Assembly (NCBI GenBank): GCA_948470475.1
Contig: OX419343.1
Span: 17,630,147 to 17,694,146, forward strand
Source of the DNA: Galaxea fascicularis
Lineage: Eukaryota > Cnidaria > Anthozoa > Scleractinia > Euphylliidae
Direction: 5' to 3'
DNA length: 64,000 nucleotides
The position numbers and the translations under genes are program-made. Positions 56,251 through 64,000 of this stretch are shown in pieces (within the stretch, counting starts at the first letter, position 1; each line of letters starts with the position of its first letter). Below the pieces are notes generated by a model. It saw only the letters and a program-made list of their open reading frames with translations. It was not told the DNA's origin and searched no databases.

Positions 56251-56639
56251 GCAGCTACTTACCAACTACCGCTGAGATCAGGAGAACATAACGAGACCTT
56301 GTCACTCATTTCAAGTCTAAACTGAGTGTGCTGGGTACTGCAACAGAGGCTGCGCGAAACCCAAGGAACGATATGGAATATACTGTAGAGTTTGTTGTAG
56401 TTGAAGATGGATTAACACCACTACTTGCAGCACAGAAAATGAACCTCGTGAACCTGATAGCCCAAGCCCACTGAAAAACACAGTATCAATAGCTTGACAG
56501 AAGAGGAAGTCTTATCAGAGTACGCCGACCTATTGAGAGGCACCCCGACGTGTCCCAATAGCAGTTAAGGGCAGGCTAAGAGAAAGCTTGGCCGCCTTGA
56601 GAGCCTGGAAGTACTTAAACAGGACGATGAGCCAACAGA

Positions 56640-57105
56640 ATAGGTGTCCAGTATGGTTGCAAAAAGAAGCCAAGAGGAAAAGTAAGAGTCTGCATCGACC
56701 CTCAGCGTCTTAACCAAGCACTCAAGAGGAGACACTATCCTCTCCCTGTGATTGAAGACATCTTGCCAGAATTGTCCAAAGCAAAAGTATTCACGAAAGC
56801 AAAACTGAAAGACGGATTCCTCCAAATCCAAATTGATGAAGAGTCAAGTAAGCTGACAACATTCCAGACCACCTGGGGCAGGTATAGATGGCTCCGCATG
56901 CCATACGGAATCAATCCAGCACCCGAGCGTTTTCAACAGCAGCTTGATCAATGCCTCGAAGGACTGACTGGTGTTTACAAGATTGCAGACGACCTACTCA
57001 TAGGCCAAGTTGGCACAGATGAAGAAGCTGATCATGACCACAATGAAAACCTGAAGAGCCTTCAGAAGAAACATCAAGCTGAACAAGGAGAAGTTTCAGT
57101 TTAAA
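56640..57105 (+). pseudogene. Gypsy-type reverse transcriptase remnant
   Basis: Recognisable blocks: RVCIDPQRLNQALKR, YPLPVIEDILPEL, FTKAKLKDGF, TFQTTWGRYRWLRMPYGINP, and the catalytic IADDLL. The order and spacing are those of Ty3/Gypsy polymerases. A stop and frame change follow at 57104. Confidence 0.85.
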
Positions 57106-57269
57106 TGCAGTGAAGTGTCGTTCTCCGGTCATGTAATGGTTAAGGATGGCTTAAAGCCCGGCCCAAAGCAAGTTGAAGCAATAGTCAATGGAACAACCGG
57201 CTAATGTCTCAGCAGTCCAAAAATTTATTTGGCTAGTGAATTATCTGTCTAAGTTCCTACAAGACCTGT

Positions 57270-57700
57270 CAGAAATGTGTGGGCCGTTACGCTGTCTGAC
57301 GCACAAGAATACTGAGTGGATCTGAACCCGCGAGCAAGAAGATACCTTTGAGAGAGTAAAAGAAGCAGTTTTCGAGGCACCAGTACTCAAGTACTTTAGT
57401 AAAAGTGATCCAACAAAAGGCCAAGGAGATGCATCGCAGAATGGGCTTGGATCTGTGTTGATCCAACATGGTCGGCCTGTGAAATTTGCAAGCAGAGCTT
57501 TCACATTGACGGAGCGCAAGTATTCCCAAATTGAGAAAGAATTGCTGGCCCAAGTTTTTGGAATGGAGCACAACCATCACTACGTGTATGGTCGGAAAGT
57601 TATCTTGTGGACCGATCACAAGCCGTTAGTCACCCCTGGCGTCTGCACCCAAGAGGCTACAGGGTCTGCTATTGTGACTTCAGCAGTATGACTACGAGAT
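57270..57700 (+). pseudogene. retroelement RNase H remnant
   Basis: The block KFASRAFTLTERKYSQIEKE, then VYGRKVILWTDHKPLV, typical of the RNase H domain that follows Gypsy reverse transcriptase. Broken by stops and frame shifts. Confidence 0.8.
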
Positions 57701-57722
57701 ACGCTACAAACCAGACAAGGAA

Positions 57723-58740
57723 ATGCTGCTAGTTGACATTCTGTCAAGAGCTTACCTTGAAGACTGCGAGTGTCCAACCACAGAAGTAGAGGTGGAGTGC
57801 ATTCGTGCCACACTCGTCCTGCCAGTTCCAAATCATCAACTCAAGGAGCTCCAGAGAGAAACCGCCTGTGACCCAACCCTGCAAGGTCTGAAAAAAGCAA
57901 TCCTGAAAGGCTTCCCAGATACAAAAGATGAACTTCCAGCAGCCATCCATCCGTACTTTAATATCCGAGATGAGCTATCTGTACATCATGGCATCATATT
58001 CAAGGGGCTACGATGCGTTATACCGCCTACCCTGTGACCCAAGATTAAGAAGCAGCTGCACGACTCGCATATTGGAGTACACGGCTGCCTACGCCGAGCG
58101 CAAGAGACAGTTTGGCCTGGCATGAATGGATAAAACACTGACTACATCCATAAATGTGGCACATGCATGTCATTCCAAAGCAGTCAGAGGAAAGAACCAC
58201 TAATCTGCCATGAGATTCAAACAAGGTCCTGGGAGAAAGTAGCGACCGACATATTCACTTTTGATGATAAGAGCTACCTGTGCACAGTAGCTAGACTATT
58301 ATTCCGGATACTTTGAAGTGGGCGAGCTACACAGCAAAACTGGAACTGTCATCATAAAGAAACTAAAGAAGCATTTTGCCACCCACTGAATACCTAATGA
58401 TCCCGTAAGCGATAGTAGCCCACCCTTCAACTCCGCTGAGTTTGAGAACTTCTTGAGATAATCTGGAACTGATCACGTAACCTGCTTTCCAGGCTACCCA
58501 CAAAGTAATGGGCGAGTAGAGAATACAGTCAAACCACGAAGAATTTGATCAAGAAAACCAGAGAATGAGGAGCAGAGTATTACCTCTCCTTACTGAGTTG
58601 GAGAAACACCCAAACCGAAGGGATGAATTCTTCACCAGCACAGCGAATGTTTGGGTGACGCACCCGAACTCAGTTACCAACAGCTGAGATGCTGCTGAGA
58701 CCACAGTCACTAGACACAACCTCAACAAGAGATCAAATAC
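57723..58740 (+). pseudogene. retroelement integrase remnant
   Basis: An HHCC-type zinc-binding block is visible across frames (HDSHIGVHG around 58056-58082, then CGTC near 58155). Further on come pieces of the integrase core and its C-terminal extension, with many stops. The recognisable element fades near 58740. Confidence 0.7.
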
Positions 58741-60231
58741 TCAGAGGGAAGGAAATTATGTAAGGAGCTTCCACCCTTATCAGTTCGTCATTACTGTTAC
58801 TTTCTCAAGATTGCTATTCCCAGTCCAAAATGTTATCGCCAGCTCTCAACTGAGTATTTCAAGATATTCAATGAATTCTTGTTTGAAGCTAATTATAACC
58901 AAGAGATCTTCCAATTTCGTTTAGGAAATTTATTAACGGGTCATATCAACAGCCGCGCCCTTTTATCAAAAGTCATTTGACTCAACTTTCCGAACAGTTA
59001 GATGGCTAACATTTTTACCTTCTATATAGCCATGCAATGGAATAAGATGTGTAGCAAAATTTAAATCACGGGAGAATTGGCACTAGACAATGAACGTCGA
59101 TGCCATTGGCAATTTGTAACCATTCGACCAATTCCCAGCGGATTTTGCAGGCACTTGTTAGGGTCAATGCTTGGCAAGACAAAATGGATTTACAAACATT
59201 GTAAGTTCTGAAAATCGTTGATTAGTTTTAAAATAATCGAGGGTCTAGTCGATCACGTAACGCGGTACTTGAGTTACGCTTTTCTACTTTTTCTATTTTA
59301 CTTTATTTAAATATCAGCTATTCCCCTTGGGTGCCTTTACCTGCTATACAAATGGTGAAGCCCAACAAGTCGATCTTACTGCCTAATGCAGACCTTCAGA
59401 CTAGCAGTAAACAGTCAAAGCGATCTACATCGTGAGACAAACGATAATACACTACATTACCAATCTGAAACGTATTTATTAACAGAATCGTGCCACAACC
59501 GTAACAAATGTACACAGCTTACACAATGAACCACATACTTACAGCTAATTGTTAAGACAGGATTTATAAGAAGCAGTTACGTCTACAGAATGTGAACTTG
59601 TATAACACATTTCAGCGAACTCGGATCTAACGGCCTCCATTTTACCAACAATTTACACATCTCCAGGCGTCGACTAAAAACTTACAAATCTTAAAAAATA
59701 AGCTTAATAAAACTAAACGAAACTATAAAATAGCTTCACTAAGAACTCGCAGTTTGGTGCGTTAAAAGTTTTTCAAACATTTTATGAAAACAAGGCAAAT
59801 TCTCCAAGTTCTTTTCCAAACATAAGCAGAAAACTGCTTGCCTGTTATACGAAATGGGGGTATTTAAATCAATCTGAAAGAACTCGAAACGCGGCTTTCG
59901 CATCTTGGTAACTCTATGGACAAGAAAAATACTCGCTATTTCTTAAATAAAAGATAAAAACAATAAAAGCATGTACCGACTTGGAAATGTTTTTCGGGGA
60001 GTATGTTTCCCCTGACAGGCCATCTGTGCCATAGCTGCTATCGAGATATAACCGTTTCATTCCCAGAAAAAGAATTTCATAAGTATAATGTGCACTGTTT
60101 CTATTTGAAAGCAGCAACATCATCTGTGGTTTGGGGGAGGGGGGTGGGGGGGCAAAACGATTGCCATCCACAACACCAGTTGGGTTTTACATGTCCATAT
60201 TTCCATTTTTCTTCCGTTGTTCTTTTCCGCT
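58741..60231. other. no gene recognised; includes likely integrin 3' UTR
   Basis: AT-rich DNA between the decayed Gypsy element and the integrin stop codon. No convincing ORF. A poly(A) signal for the integrin could not be chosen with confidence. Confidence 0.5.
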
Positions 60232-60297
60232 CTATTTCCCACCGTAAGTTGGATTCTGGAACGTCGTTGTTGCTTGCTTGAAGATTGGGTTCTCGCC
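60232..60297 (-). CDS. integrin beta last coding exon
   Basis: 66 nt from a TTACAG acceptor to TAG at 60234-60232, encoding GENPIFKQATTTFQNP and TYGGK. Membrane-proximal motif NPIF and distal NPTY, with the TTTF spacer conserved. Confidence 0.93.
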   Translation of the reverse strand, partial: GENPIFKQATTTFQNPTYGGK

Positions 60298-62954
60298 CTG
60301 TAACCAACGATATAAAGGTAGGTTTATCACTTGAACGACACATGCAAACTTGGAAAACGAATTTCAAGTTCCCCCAACAGAAATCGAACCTATGACCTGA
60401 ATTTTTCAGGCTTTATTTTCACTACTGTTCAAGTAGTGTTCGTAACTGCAGTGATCACTTGCATCTTCATTACTTATCCTATCGAAATTAATATCCTAAT
60501 AGTACGCAGGACATTTGTCATCATTTATGACCATTCTTAAATGGCCTAAGCTCCCACCTATAGCTCAGTGGTAGAGCATCCGAACTGGAAATCGGTTTCC
60601 GCAGGAGTCGAACCCATGACCTCTGCGATACCGAAACTGGGCTCTAACAAGCCAACTGGGAGCTGGTCCTTTTGTAGGTTTGTAATTCACTATGAATTTA
60701 TGAATAAGCAATGATCAGCACTGCATAAGAAGTCAAACCTAGCACCAAGCGCAGAAACAATCACACTTTCCAGTTCCCGCGCGTCTTATGGTGAAATTCG
60801 GCTTACACTGCAGCAGAGATCCCAACCTTCCACAGGATCACCTACAAAAATCCTAGTTACCCTGTACTCACCGTGTCCCACTGAGCATTTTGTCTCTCCT
60901 TCTCAAACTTGGCAAATTCTCGTCGGTCCTATAACATCAAACGAATGATTTACCGTCAGGAAAGATACCTCTAAACGAGAACTCCCATTTCCCCAAGGAA
61001 GCGAGAATGTATATTTACTGCATCGGTACCTGATCCGTATCAAGTGTAGCAGAGGGCAGTTTCTAACATATGGCCTATAACCTCACAACACTAGAAAACA
61101 GGATCAGCGAATGATTAAAGGACGTTTTCAATGCCTGTTTAGGAAGAGGGCCCCAACAGGTCTGTGTATTTAGGAGGAGGATTTCCCAACGAAGGTATTT
61201 TGGATCCCCCAACCCCTCAGCAAATTCAACTTTAGCCACACGCCTTGGCTTTTTTAAGACCCCCCTCCCCTTTGGGATTTACAATGCCCTTCCAGGATAT
61301 TTCCTGAAGGCACACAAGATCAACAAACGGCCTGTTTGCGTATAATGTACAAAGCCCCGACATTTTGTTTGGTCTAAGGACTTGAAACAGAAACGGAATG
61401 TTTTCAGGTTTTGAAAAAACATATTGCGAGACAACTGGTATTTCAAAATCAGTTGGACTGAAACTGAAATTATGTAAGGGATACTTGAATCTGAAATTTT
61501 GTAAGGGAGGCTGGCTTTGCGTGAACTAAAAGGAAATATCAAAATACAGCTTGCTAACGAGGCCCAGAAGACAAAAACAAAGAAATCTGAGAGTCGTGCT
61601 AATCATTTTTCACATTCCTTGCATCTCACTGGGCCTCGCTATCAAGCTGAATATTGATATTTCTAAACTAGCCTATCCTTGGGCGGGGCAAAGGGAGCTT
61701 TCATTCGAATTTTGCGGCATTCATCCGTGGATGTAAAAGCGTTTCTTGGGTTGCTATGGAAACCCAAAAGTCCCTGATCTACACCTGAATAGTCGCGAGC
61801 AGTTTCCAGATAAGAAGCAGGGCCAAACCCACACCCAGTACTCCTCCGACAACGCCAAGAATCACAGCGAGTGCTTCGGCTTCTTTGGGACAAACTGACA
61901 AATAAACAAGAAAATAAATGGCGTCTTAGTTTTCTGAATCTTTCATCAAGAGCGGGGAGGAAGTGGTTTGGTAAGGAGAAATTATATGCCGATCAGACAC
62001 AAGTCGTGATAATACGATCACGTCAATACCATGTCTAAAACAGTCAAAAAATTACCAACACTAAAACGAAACTCATCATGTCACCACATAGTCTCCTTCG
62101 CAGCCATGGTTTGGGCTCGTCACGCAACGCTCCCTCCAGGTGGGGAGGGAGCGTTGCGTGACGAATCTGAAGCTGAACTCCGTTGAAGAGTAGGCGTATT
62201 AATGACTTTCTTAAATACTTCATTCTGACTTCCTCAAACGTTGTGACCAAGGTTTATACCGGGAACAGCATGTAAATTCTCCTTGCATTGTTACTACTAG
62301 ATTAAGCCTGTAATTCTTGAGAATATACAAAATGATCACCAGAGATTGAATGCCCTGATTATTGACCAGATTCTCCCAACTTATGCCATAAGACACATCT
62401 GGAGTATAGCAAAGAGAATATTCATATTGATCCCAGGGTCTGAAGGGTTAAGTAAACTACAAGCCCATTGTTGTGTGGCGTTCTCGTTGCCGTCGCCGTC
62501 GTAGTTGCGTAAGGTCTCTAACAACGTGAAATGACCAAATTTTAGGTTTTCTCGAGAACGTGAGCGCATGACGGCAACTCTTTCCTTTCTCTTTCTTTGC
62601 TTTAACACCGTTCAGAGAAATTTAGACCCTGGACAGTTCGCCAGCATTTTTCATGTAAAACAAATTGGAATAATCGCGAAAGGGTTACAAAAAGGAGAAG
62701 TTATTTTTTGGTTGCCGTTGCCGTCGCCGTTGCTTAAGCTCCCTACTAATTAAGACCACAGTTGTTGGTTCGACCAGATTCGAACCAACAGCTCTTGCCT
62801 ATGGTCAAACCAAGAATCACGAGAATTCATTATTGCTTCATGGTACCTTTCTCCTTCTGAACTGATATCTTCACATCTTTTCCAGGATTCTCTTTGTAGC
62901 TAAAGCTAAATGAACAGTCGTCGTCGTCCCTGAACGTACACCTCTCTCCCATTT
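60232..62954 (-). CDS. integrin beta subunit, last four coding exons
   Basis: Four minus-strand exons (62954-62847, 61894-61785, 60928-60872, 60297-60232) join in phase. They encode the membrane-proximal stalk/tail (GERCTFRDDDDC, then ISVQKEKVCP), a transmembrane helix (GVVGGVLGVGLALLLIWKLL), the invariant cytoplasmic DRREFAKFEKERQNAQWDT, and the end GENPIFKQATTTFQNP followed by TYGGK and stop. The two talin/kindlin-binding NPxY-type motifs are NPIF and NPTY. Integrin beta pairs with an alpha subunit at the plasma membrane for matrix adhesion and signalling. The large ectodomain (PSI, I-like, EGF) lies beyond the right edge. Confidence 0.95.
60549..60664. repeat. opposed tRNA-like halves
   Basis: The plus strand has a tRNA D-arm/A box (TAGCTCAGTGGTAGAGC, 60561). 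The minus strand of the same 116 bp has a second D-arm-like word (GGCTTGTTAGAGCC) and a T-arm/B box (ATGGGTTCGACTCC, about 60618-60605). The outer words AGCTCCCA / TGGGAGCT are inverted. Confidence 0.65.
60872..60928 (-). CDS. integrin beta cytoplasmic exon
   Basis: 57 nt, exactly 19 codons, DRREFAKFEKERQNAQWDT, between TTATAG and GTGAGT. This block is nearly invariant among animal integrin beta chains and includes the talin-contacting W. Confidence 0.95.
61785..61894 (-). CDS. integrin beta transmembrane exon
   Basis: 110 nt encoding CPKEAEALAVILGVVGG and onward to LLLIWKLLATIQ. The small-residue GG/G pattern in the helix and the WKLL membrane exit are those of integrin beta. Acceptor TGTCAG, donor GTGTAG. 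Confidence 0.93.
62455..62745. repeat. dispersed repeat family R1, copy in integrin intron
   Basis: Contains CGTTCTCGTTGCCGTCGCC, AACGTGAAATGACCAAATTT, CTCGAGAACGTGAGCGCATG and TTGCCGTCGCCGTTGCTTAA, so both arms of the family are present with inverted relation. Confidence 0.7.
62847..62954 (-). CDS. integrin beta tail-domain exon
   Basis: 108 nt encoding MGERCTFRDDDDCSFSFSY and onward to VKISVQKEK. C.F.DD.DC.F.F.Y...V.V..EK matches the beta-tail domain. The donor GTACCA leaves a phase-1 G that forms Val with the next exon. Confidence 0.9.
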
Positions 62955-64000
62955 CTAGATCAACAACAAAAACGTTAACAAACCCTGCAATCTGATTGGT
63001 TCTTAGGGCGGTCCGGAATTTCCTATCTCTACCAATGGTCACGGTCACGGTAACGCTTTAGCTTTGTGAATCCGCGGGAAACCCGCCCTGAAGTGAAATC
63101 TTTTTACACCGGCGAGACGAAAGAGTACATTTTTCCTCTTAAAATGAAACCTTTCACTTACTAAACATTGTGAAGTGAGGAAAACATCAGCGGTGGAATA
63201 AAACCCTAATAATTCTCCTGAAAAGGCGAGTATTCATTTGATTTTGTTAACAACACTTTGCTGCCGCTTTGCTGTTTTCCGGGTTGTTGTTTTTCCCAGA
63301 CTGTTGATACTCCGTTTAGCTGTATACGACTAACTTCAGAGCTAAGGTGTTCGCCAGATATTCGCTATTTCCTTCGCAGTTTAATTTTTTCATCTCGTTC
63401 CATTTTCCTTTACTCAAAGAAATATAGTCAAACGAAAACCTCGCAAAGTTGTGTCGTTGGCATAAACAATTATGACAACGTGTTTTTCTCGCTTAGTTTT
63501 CTTATTTTAGCATTTATCCGCTCTCTCCACGCCACAACGGGGCCACAACCTCGTGTTTTGAGTTATAACATGGTTTTGTTTACTGCACCAGTTCCGCTTA
63601 AACCCTCTGGAAGGTAGTTACATCGTAGTGAATAAGATTGCTTTTCAGTACACTGATGTGATGCCCTTCTCGTGTTTGAGGAACTTCCATTAAAACCGAA
63701 TTTGAACATGAGGCTTCATTTTCAACGAGACAAAGCTTGTGTTTTTCAGATTTTTTTCATAAGTCAGGTAAATGAGTGGTTTATAATTTCTACGAAATAT
63801 CATGTTTTGTTTCTTTGCACCAGTTATTACTTCAATATATAATTATTTGAATTTCGTTTTTATAGTTAAGACTGTCTTTGTTTGTCTGAGATTTAAGGAC
63901 GCTGATTTATCGCGCGTATGAAAACTTCGCAAACTCAGTTCTCGTTCATCTTCAGACAACTAACAAAAATAAAAAAACTAAAAATGTTATTCACCGTCTT
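62955..64000 (-). other. integrin beta intron, no exon seen
   Basis: No cysteine-rich coding sequence on the minus strand. A plus-strand open frame at 63258-63617 has no family resemblance and uneven composition. I take the stretch as intron. Confidence 0.5.

Noticed and set aside
63258..63617. 119-codon plus-strand frame
   Set aside because: Antisense to an integrin intron, without recognisable domain. The composition looks like a dispersed repeat.

Overview
The window is animal nuclear DNA, most likely from a cnidarian and probably a stony coral. Evidence for this: interrupted genes with short exons (41 to about 420 nt) and GT..AG introns; a white-like ABCG transporter, an integrin beta subunit and an intronless class A GPCR; AT-rich intergenic DNA; and very many small inverted-repeat elements. 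The genus is an inference and was not read from a diagnostic marker. No bacterial-style operon, rRNA gene or CRISPR array was seen.

Layout, left to right. All recognised host genes are on the minus strand. (1) Positions 1-4449 hold the first three coding exons of an ABCG half-transporter (gene A), which runs off the left edge. (2) Positions 6620-40629 (possibly to 41149) hold a complete white-like ABCG half-transporter (gene B). I could follow it through 19 coding exons with every splice phase matching, giving 725 codons for the protein, or 734 with an alternative first exon. Genes A and B are head-to-tail paralogs with identical intron positions and exon sizes in the part visible for both. 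(3) Positions 41150-50504 hold no host gene I can support, only repeats and a small reverse-transcriptase-like remnant. (4) Positions 50505-51431 hold a single-exon GPCR. (5) Positions 51960-58740 are a retroelement block: a hammerhead-like motif, a LINE that has lost its reverse-transcriptase core, then a decayed Ty3/Gypsy-type element with a probable 5' LTR. (6) Positions 60232-62954 hold the last four coding exons of an integrin beta gene (lower stalk and tail domain, transmembrane helix, NPxY/F cytoplasmic tail), which enters from beyond the right edge.

The introns of gene B are packed with mobile DNA. The most striking item is a roughly 2.2-kb minisatellite of 37-bp units at 28340-30500. 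Its minus strand is open in all three frames, so it yields giant but almost certainly meaningless ORFs. Others are two TTAA-flanked elements sharing one TTAA, a near-perfect 88-bp palindrome inside a unit bounded by a 15-bp duplication, several foldback/MITE families with more than one copy, tRNA-derived SINE sequence, and a 78-bp tandem duplication that copies the splice acceptor of a late gene B exon in frame.

Functionally, the two ABCG genes are expected to make half-transporters that work as dimers in a membrane. The GPCR and integrin are ordinary cell-surface signalling and adhesion genes. The genes do not form a pathway with one another. I found no convincing new multi-gene system; the unusual material is repeat biology and possible splice innovation inside the transporter gene.
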